Translations under genes and position numbers: made by a program
Part shown: in pieces, positions 1-6,888 of the stretch
How the letters are laid out: the number at the start of each line of letters is the position of its first letter
Position numbering within the stretch: the stretch's first letter is position 1
Assembly (NCBI GenBank): GCA_003503945.1
Contig: DOCD01000089.1
Coordinates: 503 to 7,987 of the forward strand
Direction: 5' to 3'
From: Clostridiales bacterium
GTDB lineage: Bacteria; Bacillota; Clostridia; Christensenellales; Borkfalkiaceae
Length of the DNA: 7,485 nt
The notes under the pieces: generated by a model
What the model saw: only the letters and a program-made list of their open reading frames with translations
Told to the model about the DNA's origin: nothing
The model's database searches: none

Positions 1-2
1 CC

Positions 3-374
3 CCCGCCGTAGCCAGCCATTCGGGCGCTTTCGGCGCGTGCGGGGTTTCGCGCAACCTTACCGACGAGCTTATAAAAAAAATCGCCGACTGCGGCGGGGT
101 TATCGGCATATATTATTGCAAGGATTTTTTAGGCGAAGGCGACACTTTCGCCCGCGTGTTCGCTCATTTGCAGCATATAATTCGCGTCGGCGGCGAGGAC
201 GTAATCGCTTTGGGCAGCGACTTCGACGGCATACCCGCGCCGCCGGGGCTCGAAAGCTGCGAAAGGGTACCAGCCCTTTTGGATTATTTATACAGCCGCG
301 GTATGGGCGCGGCTGCCCTCGAAAAGCTGTGCCATAAAAATTTCGCGCGGGTGTTTAAAGAGGTGTGCGGTTAA
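3..374 (+). CDS. Membrane dipeptidase (peptidase family M19), C-terminal part only
   Basis: The gene enters from the left edge, so only about the last 123 residues are visible and no start can be given. M19 enzymes are binuclear zinc dipeptidases (renal dipeptidase family) that cleave dipeptides, including D-residue-containing ones. Seen here: a PAVASHS segment right at the edge, matching the family's second active-site zinc histidine (SHS); SRNLTDE shortly after, matching the conserved substrate-binding Arg region; and GSDFDGIP about two thirds along, matching the conserved G(G/S)DFDG aspartate motif near the C-terminus. The final segment (NFARVFKEVCG, then TAA) fits the normal family ending N-RVF. 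The N-terminal HxD zinc motif and the bridging Glu lie outside the window. It converges on rpmB across a shared terminator. Family assignment is firm; the physiological substrate cannot be told. Confidence 0.9.
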   Translation, partial: PAVASHSGAFGACGVSRNLTDELIKKIADCGGVIGIYYCKDFLGEGDTFARVFAHLQHIIRVGGEDVIALGSDFDGIPAPPGLESCERVPALLDYLYSRGMGAAALEKLCHKNFARVFKEVCG

Positions 375-396
375 TCCGCTTTAAAAAATATAATAA

Positions 397-424
397 AAGC
401 CCCGCAACGAAAGTTGCGGGGCTT
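397..424. terminator. Bidirectional intrinsic terminator between the M19 gene and rpmB
   Basis: A perfect 12-bp stem (397-408 with 413-424) is closed by a GAAA (GNRA-type) loop. On the plus strand it is followed by CCCTTTTC, a modest T-run. On the minus strand, just after rpmB, it is followed by TTTTATTATATTTTTT, a good U-tract. It therefore most strongly ends rpmB transcription and also serves the M19 gene. Confidence 0.9.
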
Positions 425-443
425 CCCTTTTCAAATAAAAAAC

Positions 444-626
444 TTATGCCCTTTCAACCGATTTAAGGCATCTCGCGCATACGTATCCCGTAACGGTTTT
501 TCCTTCCGCAACGTACGATACTTTCTGGACGTTCGCTTTGAAAGTCCTTCTCGTTCTTCTCTTGGAATGGCTCACGTTGTTGCCCGACGTCTGACCTTTT
601 CCGCAGACAGTACATACTCTCGACAT
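444..626 (-). CDS. rpmB: 50S ribosomal protein L28
   Basis: A 60-residue basic protein of the large ribosomal subunit, matching bacterial L28 end to end and close to the usual short Bacillota length of about 62. It begins MSRVCTVCGKG and contains the hallmark NNVSHSKRRTRR segment (residues 16-27). It is the zinc-ribbon (C+) form: two CxxC pairs at C5/C8 and C50/C53. The start at 626 is set by a strong GGAGGTG ribosome binding site (634-640 on the opposite strand) seven bases upstream. It is monocistronic, with its own promoter (686-714) and terminator (397-424), and diverges from the yloU-fakA pair. The same divergent arrangement is known in Bacillus subtilis. Zinc-binding L28 often has a Cys-free paralogue made under zinc starvation; none is visible here. 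Confidence 0.98.
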   Translation of the reverse strand: MSRVCTVCGKGQTSGNNVSHSKRRTRRTFKANVQKVSYVAEGKTVTGYVCARCLKSVERA

Positions 627-685
627 ATATTTACACCTCCGTGCGATTAACTGAAAATAAACCGTTTACGAATAACGGCTTTAAT

Positions 686-714
686 AATATAGCACGCGGC
701 AAATAAAAAATCAA
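686..714 (-). promoter_or_regulatory. Sigma-A promoter of rpmB
   Basis: Read on the minus strand: -35 TTGATT (709-714), a 17-bp spacer, and -10 TATATT (686-691). A TGC precedes the -10, resembling an extended -10. Transcription should start near 679, about 53 bases before the rpmB start codon. Confidence 0.75.
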
Positions 715-771
715 TCAAAAACGGCGTTAAAGTTTAATTTTTTTTGTTTTTTCCAAAATAATTTAAGGGAA

Positions 772-796
772 TTGCAAAATATTCTTGCAAAATATT
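772..796 (+). repeat. Tandem 12-bp direct repeat overlapping the yloU -35 region
   Basis: TTGCAAAATATT occurs twice, at 772-783 and 785-796, separated by one C (period 13). The second copy supplies the -35 hexamer of the proposed yloU promoter. This may be a regulator-binding repeat, a duplicated -35 element, or chance in AT-rich DNA. Confidence 0.7.
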
Positions 797-813
797 ATTA
801 ATTGATATAGAAT
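785..813 (+). promoter_or_regulatory. Probable promoter of the yloU-fakA operon
   Basis: -35 TTGCAA (785-790), 17-bp spacer, -10 TAGAAT (808-813). The -35 is a moderate match and the -10 differs from consensus at one base. The region lies in the divergent, AT-rich gap shared with the rpmB promoter, and the remaining gap sequence shows no gene. Confidence 0.6.
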
Positions 814-875
814 ATAAAAAGGAAAAGCGGGCAAAAAGCGAATTTTTGCATGCGTTTCCGCGTAAGGAAAAAGTT

Positions 876-1226
876 ATGGCAGTCAACACAAGCAACGTAT
901 ACGGTAAAATATCCATATCCGATTCCGCCATCGCAAAGGTGGCCAAAAACGCTGCCCTCGAATGCTACGGGATAGTCGATACGGTATCCAGAAAGTTTAC
1001 CGATTCGCTTTCCGAACTGTTGAAAAAGCAGACGGGCGGCCGCGGTATAAAGGTGGTTACTTCCGGCGACAGAATTTATATAGACGTTTACGTCATTATA
1101 AAATACGGCGTATCGATTAACGCCGTGGCGGAGTCGCTCAAAGAAAGCGTAAAATACAAAGTCGAAAAGTTTACGGGTATGATTGTCGATACGGTCAACG
1201 TAAATATTATAGGTGTGAAATTATAA
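876..1226 (+). CDS. yloU: Asp23/Gls24-family envelope stress protein (YloU-like)
   Basis: A 116-residue protein of the Asp23/Gls24 family, small cytoplasmic or membrane-associated proteins linked to cell-envelope homeostasis and, through gene neighbourhood, to fatty-acid metabolism. Seen: an N-terminal YGKISISDSAIAKVAKNAA segment, the family's usual opening, then GIVDTV, a central strand pair (IKVVTSGDRIYIDVYVIIKYG) and the C-terminal segment with VDTVNVNIIGVKL. Length is near the family's usual 110-130. A longer reading from ATG at 846 is open, but it has no ribosome binding site and adds a non-conserved extension. ATG 876 is preceded by AAGGA at a 7-base spacing and begins at the conserved region. 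Next gene is fakA, as in Bacillus subtilis yloU-yloV. No transmembrane segment is seen. Molecular role in this family is still poorly defined. Confidence 0.93.
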   Translation: MAVNTSNVYGKISISDSAIAKVAKNAALECYGIVDTVSRKFTDSLSELLKKQTGGRGIKVVTSGDRIYIDVYVIIKYGVSINAVAESLKESVKYKVEKFTGMIVDTVNVNIIGVKL

Positions 1227-1228
1227 CT

Positions 1229-1252
1229 GCCGTACAGCCGTACGGCTTTATT
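1229..1252 (+). terminator. Weak hairpin after yloU, possible partial terminator
   Basis: A 7-bp perfect stem, GCCGTAC (1229-1235) with GTACGGC (1240-1246), has a 4-base loop and is followed by TTTATT. It starts two bases after the yloU stop. The short U-tract suggests partial termination or mRNA end stabilisation, which would lower fakA expression relative to yloU. Confidence 0.4.
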
Positions 1253-1275
1253 CGGTTTCAATAAAAACCTTAACC

Positions 1276-1307
1276 CTTACGGAAAGTACACGAATAATTT
1301 CCGTAAG
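1276..1307 (+). other. Inverted repeat in the fakA leader next to its ribosome binding site
   Basis: CTTACGGAAA (1276-1285) pairs perfectly with TTTCCGTAAG (1298-1307) across a 12-base loop. The right arm ends five bases before the GAGGAG ribosome binding site (1313-1318) of fakA. It could be an mRNA hairpin affecting translation, or a DNA operator with a wide centre. No U-tract follows, so it is not a terminator. Confidence 0.6.
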
Positions 1308-1322
1308 TATCTGAGGAGAAAT

Positions 1323-2975
1323 ATGCAAAAAAACATCAACAGCACCGAGTTCAGAAAGATGGTTGCAAGCGGTGCAAGAATGCTTGAAATAAACAGGGCC
1401 AAGGTAGACGCCCTCAACGTATTCCCCGTGCCCGACGGCGATACCGGCACGAATATGTCGCTCACCATGCAGTCGGCGATAAAAGAGATGAACGCGTGTT
1501 CCTCGAACCGCTTTCAGGAAATATGCGACGCGGTGTCGAAGGGCGCGCTGCGCGGCGCGCGCGGCAACTCCGGCGTTATATCCTCGCAGATATTCAGGGG
1601 CATTTGCTCCGTTTTAAAGGACACGAAAGACGCTTTCGATACCAGAACCTTCGCAAAGGCGTTGGAGGCGGGCACGAAAGTCGCGTACAGCGCGGTGTCT
1701 ATCCCCAAAGAGGGCACTATACTCACCGTCGTAAGAATGATGAGCGAGTCGGCGGTCAAGCTCGCTAATAAAAATAAAGACTTTGTCGACTTTTTAACCG
1801 CGCTCATCGAAGTGGGCGACGAAGCGCTTGCAAAAACTCCCGAGCTTTTGCCCGTTTTGAAAAAGGCGGGCGTAGTGGATTCGGGCGGCGTCGGGCTTAT
1901 GACTATAATGCGCGGCTTCCTCGCGGCGATTACGGGCGAGGATATCGGCACCGATTCCATACCCACCGAGGCACAGGAGGGGAAGAAGGACGAGGATTTG
2001 TTCGGCGACAATTCGGATATAGTCAACCTCGATTTGGGCGATATCGAATTTGCGTACTGCACCGAATTTTTCATTATACATTTAAAGCAGATGACCACGC
2101 TCGCCGATATCGACAAGCTCAAAGAAAAGCTTATGGGCATAGGCGACTCGGTAATCTGTATCGGGGATCTGGAGCTTGTAAAAGTACACGTTCACACCAA
2201 CACGCCGGGCGTGGCGCTCTCGTACGCGCTCGAACTCGGCGAGCTGGACAGACTGAAAATAGAAAATATGCTCGAAGAGAACCGCGCGCTCAAAGCCAAG
2301 CTCGAAGCCGAGAAAAAGGAAATGGGCATGCTTGCAATCTGCGCGGGCAAGGGGCTTGAAGAAATTTTCAAGGATTTGATGTGCGACAGGGTTATAGAGG
2401 GCGGACAGGCCATGAACCCTTCGGCGCAGGATATAGCCGACGCCGTGCAGAAAATCAACGCTTCGAACGTATTCGTATTCCCCAACAATTCCAACGTAAT
2501 ACTCGCGGCGGAGCAGGCGAAGGCGCTCGTTACCAACCGCATAATACACGTAATACCTACCAAAAACGTACCGCAGGGCTTTGCCGCCGCGCTTGCGTTT
2601 AACCCCGACGCGTCCGTCCCCGAAAACAAGACGGATATGACCCACGCTATCGACTACGTCGCTTCGGGTATGGTTACGCACGCGGTCAGAAACACCACGA
2701 TGAACGGCTTCAAGCTCAAAGAGGGCGATATTATAGGGCTCGACAACAAGCGCATACTTGCAAAGGGCAATAATATAGAGGACGCAACGCTTGCGCTTAT
2801 AAAGGCGTTAAAGACGGACGACCACGAAATGATTACGCTGTATTACGGCGAAGGCGTTACCGAGGAGGACGCAAACGCGTTGGTTGCAAAGGTAACAGAA
2901 GCTTACCCCGAGTGCGACGTGGACGTGCATTACGGCGGGCAACCGGTGTATTATTACATGGTATCTTTGGAATAA
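1323..2975 (+). CDS. fakA: DAK2/DegV-type kinase, fatty acid kinase subunit A-like (YloV)
   Basis: A 550-residue protein matching the YloV/FakA family (about 550). FakA is the ATP-binding subunit that phosphorylates exogenous fatty acids held by a DegV-type partner (FakB), yielding acyl-phosphate for phospholipid synthesis. Domain order: N-terminal DAK2/DhaL domain (about 1-205) with the ATP-Mg motif PVPDGDTGTNM (35-45), GARGNSGVISSQIFRG (78-93) and DSGGVGL (186-192); an acidic linker (about 208-240); a middle domain with YCTEF (C246) and VHVH (H289, H291), which match the metal-binding Cys and HxH of the family; and a C-terminal domain from about 335 with FPNNSNVILAAEQA (386-399). The start at 1323 has GAGGAG four bases upstream. 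The gene follows yloU, as is usual. No FakB gene is in view. Function is inferred from family; acyl-kinase activity in this organism is not shown. Confidence 0.93.
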   Translation: MQKNINSTEFRKMVASGARMLEINRAKVDALNVFPVPDGDTGTNMSLTMQSAIKEMNACSSNRFQEICDAVSKGALRGARGNSGVISSQIFRGICSVLKDTKDAFDTRTFAKALEAGTKVAYSAVSIPKEGTILTVVRMMSESAVKLANKNKDFVDFLTALIEVGDEALAKTPELLPVLKKAGVVDSGGVGLMTIMRGFLAAITGEDIGTDSIPTEAQEGKKDEDLFGDNSDIVNLDLGDIEFAYCTEFFIIHLKQMTTLADIDKLKEKLMGIGDSVICIGDLELVKVHVHTNTPGVALSYALELGELDRLKIENMLEENRALKAKLEAEKKEMGMLAICAGKGLEEIFKDLMCDRVIEGGQAMNPSAQDIADAVQKINASNVFVFPNNSNVILAAEQAKALVTNRIIHVIPTKNVPQGFAAALAFNPDASVPENKTDMTHAIDYVASGMVTHAVRNTTMNGFKLKEGDIIGLDNKRILAKGNNIEDATLALIKALKTDDHEMITLYYGEGVTEEDANALVAKVTEAYPECDVDVHYGGQPVYYYMVSLE

Positions 2976-2976
2976 T

Positions 2977-3009
2977 TCACGAAATTTTGCTGAAGCAAAA
3001 TTTCCGTGA
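2977..3009 (+). other. Long AT-rich hairpin directly after fakA
   Basis: The outer stem TCACG (2977-2981) pairs with CGTGA (3005-3009). The inner stem AAATTTTGC (2982-2990) pairs with GCAAAATTT (2995-3003), closed by a TGAA loop, with one bulged C at 3004. It begins two bases after the fakA stop. No U-run follows, so it is more likely an mRNA 3'-end stabiliser or Rho-associated end than an intrinsic terminator. It opens a 269-bp gap (2976-3244) holding no convincing gene. Confidence 0.55.
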
Positions 3010-3089
3010 GTTGCTATTGTCGTAATGTGACTTAACGGCAGAAATAAATTCCGCCTTGTCGCATTTGCGGCGTATTTAATTCTAAAATT

Positions 3090-3142
3090 CAGTCTTCCCC
3101 TTGGGGGAAGGTGTCTTGCCCAAAGGGCAAGACGGATGAGGA
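3090..3142. repeat. Double-hairpin intergenic repeat, copy 1
   Basis: Two adjacent hairpins. The first is CTTCCCC (3094-3100) with GGGGAAG (3104-3110). The second is a perfect 9-bp stem GTCTTGCCC (3113-3121) with GGGCAAGAC (3125-3133) around an AAA loop. It ends with GGATGAGG. The same architecture (CAG-YCTTCCCC, loop, GGGGAAGG, GTC-stem-GAC, then a GATGAGG-like tail) recurs at 7295 and 7372, with stem changes that mostly keep pairing. It resembles small palindromic repeats that I recall from many gut Clostridia genomes, though no search was made. A GGGAAGAC at 3214-3221 is the inverted complement of GTCTTCCC at 3092-3099, so the element may extend to about 3232. Confidence 0.8.
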
Positions 3143-3213
3143 TGCTTTATGCCTTGAAAAGATTTAACGCAAAAGCCGTTTTGCTAACTTTTCTGCGGCA
3201 AGAGAAACAGGAA

Positions 3214-3232
3214 GGGAAGACGCCGTCTTCCC
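3214..3232. other. Perfect hairpin just upstream of recG
   Basis: GGGAAGAC (3214-3221) pairs with GTCTTCCC (3225-3232) around a 3-base loop, ending 12 bases before the recG ATG. The sequence between hairpin and ATG is all A/T-rich with no Shine-Dalgarno motif. The hairpin may be the right end of the repeat element starting at 3090. A further small hairpin (GCAAAA 3169-3174 with TTTTGC 3179-3184) lies just before it. Confidence 0.6.
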
Positions 3233-3244
3233 TATAAATTTATT

Positions 3245-5250
<2,006 letters not shown>

Positions 5251-5251
<1 letters not shown>

Positions 5252-5277
5252 AGGTAACCGGTTTTGCCGGTTACCTC
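5251..5277. terminator. Hairpin shared by the convergent recG and Cys-rich gene ends
   Basis: An 11-bp perfect stem (5251-5261 with 5267-5277) with a TTTTG loop. The last base of the recG stop is the first stem base, and the minus-strand gene's stop (5271-5273) lies inside the right arm. On the plus strand it is followed by TTCCGGTTTTT, an interrupted U-tract. On the minus strand no U-run follows. It is a likely terminator for recG and uncertain in the other direction. Confidence 0.6.
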
Positions 5278-5576
5278 TTCCGGTTTTTAAAATCGAAAAA
5301 CAGTTCTTTAATGGCTTCGTCGTCCTCTTCGTCTAAAATCTGCTTTATTTCCGCTAATACGTTAATATGCTCGGTAAGCGCGTCCAACGCCGCTTGCTTA
5401 CGGTTTATGCGCCTATAATACATATTTTCGTATTTATCGCAGATTTCATGCCTTTCCACCGTGCTTTTCTTTTTTGTACAAAGTCCGATATCGCATCTGT
5501 CGAATTGAGTGTATCCTTTTGTAAAGTACGGTTTATAATATTTGCAACCATAGCAATGCTTATTATTGGATTCCAT
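5271..5576 (-). CDS. Small Cys-rich protein of unknown function, divergent from an XRE repressor
   Basis: I do not recognise a named family. The 101-residue protein has an N-terminal cysteine cluster, C8-x2-C11-x16-C28-x4-C33-x12-C46, in a sequence rich in Tyr and Lys (CYGCKYYKPYF, then DRCDIGLCTKKK and HEICDKYE). This looks like a small zinc-binding or otherwise Cys-stabilised domain. Residues about 55-95 are predicted helical and highly charged (an acidic LDEEDDEAIKELF stretch), and the tail is basic. No signal peptide or membrane segment is seen. The start at 5576 is set by GGAGG (5584-5588) seven bases upstream. A longer reading from 5621 would begin inside the -10 region and operator, and is rejected. 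Base composition is more AT-rich than recG or nadA, suggesting transfer. It has its own strong promoter covered by three palindromes, so it is probably repressed by the neighbouring XRE protein. Confidence 0.8.
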   Translation of the reverse strand: MESNNKHCYGCKYYKPYFTKGYTQFDRCDIGLCTKKKSTVERHEICDKYENMYYRRINRKQAALDALTEHINVLAEIKQILDEEDDEAIKELFFDFKNRKR

Positions 5577-5589
5577 TTGTTTACCTCCT

Positions 5590-5660
5590 AACACATATTT
5601 GTGTTTTAAATTATAATACACATATTTGTGTTAGTCAATCAAAATACACAATTTTGTGTT
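5590..5660. promoter_or_regulatory. Three-site operator cluster between the Cys-rich gene and the XRE gene
   Basis: Three palindromes share the core ACACA-N4-TGTGT: 5590-5605 (centre TATT, flanks A/T extended to AACACA...TGTGTT), 5617-5632 (centre TATT) and 5645-5660 (centre ATTT). Centre-to-centre distances are 27 and 28 bp. Site 1 covers the predicted minus-strand transcription start, site 2 exactly occupies the spacer between -35 and -10, and site 3 sits upstream of that -35 and close to the XRE gene's likely promoter. This layout is what an autoregulating repressor would use on both divergent genes. Confidence 0.85.
5610..5638 (-). promoter_or_regulatory. Strong promoter of the Cys-rich gene
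   Basis: Read on the minus strand: -35 TTGACT (5633-5638), 17-bp spacer, and a perfect -10 TATAAT (5610-5615). The predicted start is near 5603, giving a leader of about 27 bases that contains the GGAGG ribosome binding site. The spacer is filled by operator site 2. Confidence 0.88.
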
Positions 5661-5680
5661 AATATTTTCTCAGGTGTATT

Positions 5681-5890
5681 ATGATTGATTTTGGAGCAGA
5701 ATTTAAGTATCACAGGCAAAAAGCTAAATTAAGCCAAAAGGATTTAGCTTATCTGATTAACACCTCTCAACAGAACATAAGCAGATGGGAAAAGAACGAA
5801 GTCGAGCCGAGTATTTCGTTTTGCGTAGCGCTTGCCGATTACTACGGAATTTCGCTTGACGAGTTGATAGGCAGAGATTATAACAAATAA
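5681..5890 (+). CDS. XRE-family (Cro/CI-type) helix-turn-helix repressor
   Basis: A 69-residue single-domain DNA-binding protein. The HTH_3-type fold is clear: FKYHRQKAKLSQKDLAYLI (8-26) gives helices 1-2, the recognition helix is around SQQNISRWEKN (29-39), and VEPSISFCVALADYYGISLDELIG (41-64) is the standard remainder, ending in the usual short tail. The W-E-K-x-x-x-x-P-S pattern is typical. The start at 5681 has AGGTG (5672-5676) four bases upstream. A possible -10 TAATAT (5660-5665) abuts operator site 3, but no good -35 is seen. There is no C-terminal ligand or cleavage domain, so it is a Cro-like regulator whose inducing signal is unknown. It probably binds the three palindromes and represses the Cys-rich gene and itself. 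It is AT-rich like its partner and unlike the flanking genes, and ends at a strong terminator. Confidence 0.93.
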   Translation: MIDFGAEFKYHRQKAKLSQKDLAYLINTSQQNISRWEKNEVEPSISFCVALADYYGISLDELIGRDYNK

Positions 5891-5893
5891 GCT

Positions 5894-5917
5894 AAAACGG
5901 GTTACGCCCGTTTTTTT
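5894..5917 (+). terminator. Intrinsic terminator of the XRE gene
   Basis: AAAACGGG (5894-5901) pairs with CCCGTTTT (5907-5914) around a TTACG loop and runs into seven consecutive T (5911-5917). It lies four bases after the stop codon and separates the repressor from the nadA promoter that begins two bases later. Confidence 0.93.
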
Positions 5918-5918
5918 A

Positions 5919-5947
5919 TTGACAAAATTTCGTTAAGCGTATATAAT
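5919..5947 (+). promoter_or_regulatory. Perfect-consensus sigma-A promoter of nadA
   Basis: TTGACA (5919-5924), a 17-bp spacer, and TATAAT (5942-5947), all at full consensus. The start is expected near 5954, giving a leader of under 20 bases. An unmodulated promoter of this strength would be strong, so repression is plausible. ATAT-N5-ATAT (5941-5953) overlaps the -10 but is too weak to call an operator. Confidence 0.93.
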
Positions 5948-5972
5948 TCATATCAATCGGATAGGATTTAAA

Positions 5973-6887
5973 ATGATTAAAGATTTACAGCAAAAAATAT
6001 TACGGCTTAAAAGGGAGCAGGATGTCTGCATTCTTGCGCACAGCTATATGTCGGAGGAAATCTGCGAGGTTGCGGATTTTACGGGCGACAGCTTCGCGCT
6101 GTCGGTAAAGGCGAAGTCGGCGCCGCAGGGCACGATAATAATGTGCGGCGTAAGGTTTATGGCGGAGGTGGTAAAAATGCTTTCGCCCGAAAAACGCGTG
6201 TACCTTGCCAACGCGCAGGCGGGCTGCCCCATGGCGGAACAGTTTGACGAAGAAATTATTTCGGAAGTAAAAAAATCGTACCCCGACTACGCCGTAGTCG
6301 CGTATATAAATACCACGGCAAGGCTTAAAACGGTTGCCGATGTGTGCGTAACCTCGTCAAGCGCGGTCAAAATTTGCCGCGCCCTGCCGCAGAAAAACAT
6401 TCTGTTCATACCCGATATCAACCTCGGCACATACGTAAAAGAACAGGTTCCCGAAAAGAATTTCAAACTTCTTTCGGGCGGCTGCCCCACGCATGCTAAA
6501 ATACAAAGAGAGGACGCGCTCGCCGCAAAGGAGGCTCACCCGAACGCATTATTGCTCGTTCACCCCGAGTGCCGCCCCGAAGTCGTCGAGCTTGCGGATT
6601 TCGTCGGCTCTACCGCGGGCATTATGGAGTATGCCGAAAAATCGGATAAGCGCGAGTTTATCATAGGCACCGAAAACGCTATCGTCCAGCATCTGCAATT
6701 CAAGTGCCCCGATAAAGATTTTTACCCCCTTTCCAAGGACTTGGTTTGCAATAATATGAAGCTGACTACCCTTATTGACCTTTTACGCTGCCTCGAAGGG
6801 CGGGGCGGGGAGCAGATAACCATGGACGAAAATTTGCGCCTTAAAGCGGTGAAATCGATAGATAAAATGATAGAGTTCGGAGGTTGA
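5973..6887 (+). CDS. nadA: Quinolinate synthase NadA
   Basis: A 304-residue enzyme that condenses iminoaspartate with dihydroxyacetone phosphate to quinolinate in de novo NAD synthesis, using an oxygen-sensitive [4Fe-4S] cluster. Length fits the compact type (about 300, as in Thermotoga). The three cluster cysteines are visible: C85 (AGCPM), C171 (GGCPTH) and C259 (LVCNNMK). Active-site features match the family: H23 and Y25 (LAHSYM), GDSFALS (38-44), GVRFMAE (59-65), YINTTA (111-116), TSSSAVK (127-133), LVHPEC (195-200) and GSTAGI (212-217). The ATG is preceded by AGGA six bases upstream. The stop is one base before the GTG of the Rrf2 gene. Neither nadB nor nadC, the usual partners, is in the window. 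They must lie elsewhere or be replaced if the route is complete. Confidence 0.97.
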   Translation: MIKDLQQKILRLKREQDVCILAHSYMSEEICEVADFTGDSFALSVKAKSAPQGTIIMCGVRFMAEVVKMLSPEKRVYLANAQAGCPMAEQFDEEIISEVKKSYPDYAVVAYINTTARLKTVADVCVTSSSAVKICRALPQKNILFIPDINLGTYVKEQVPEKNFKLLSGGCPTHAKIQREDALAAKEAHPNALLLVHPECRPEVVELADFVGSTAGIMEYAEKSDKREFIIGTENAIVQHLQFKCPDKDFYPLSKDLVCNNMKLTTLIDLLRCLEGRGGEQITMDENLRLKAVKSIDKMIEFGG

Positions 6888-6888
6888 C

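Noticed and set aside
38..337. Arg-rich plus-strand frame overlapping the M19 gene
   Set aside because: Overlaps the M19 coding frame, which carries conserved active-site motifs. The Arg-rich composition is an out-of-frame artefact.
846..875. Upstream ATG extending yloU by 10 residues
   Set aside because: No ribosome binding site precedes it and the extension is not family-like. ATG 876 has AAGGA at a good distance and begins at the conserved region.
2082..2681. Long minus-strand open frame (199 codons) inside fakA
   Set aside because: It is antisense to a strongly conserved gene, rich in Arg/Tyr/His in the manner of a reverse-frame shadow, and shows no recognisable motif. The same applies to 1514-2140 on the minus strand.
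3169..3190. Terminator at GCAAAA/TTTTGC before recG
   Set aside because: The stem is only six base pairs and the following TAACTTTT is not a proper U-tract. Termination here would also cut off recG.
3136..3237. A 33-codon open frame (starting MRMLYALKRFNAKAV) ending seven bases before recG
   Set aside because: The ATG is part of the repeat's GGATGAGG tail, there is no ribosome binding site, and the frame runs through repeat hairpins. It is most likely a by-product of the repeat element.
5577..5621. Upstream ATG extending the Cys-rich protein by 15 residues
   Set aside because: It lies upstream of the predicted transcription start, inside the promoter and operator region. The internal ATG at 5576 has an ideal GGAGG.
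5954..5972. Riboswitch in the nadA leader
   Set aside because: The predicted leader is under 20 bases, too short for any known NAD-related riboswitch.
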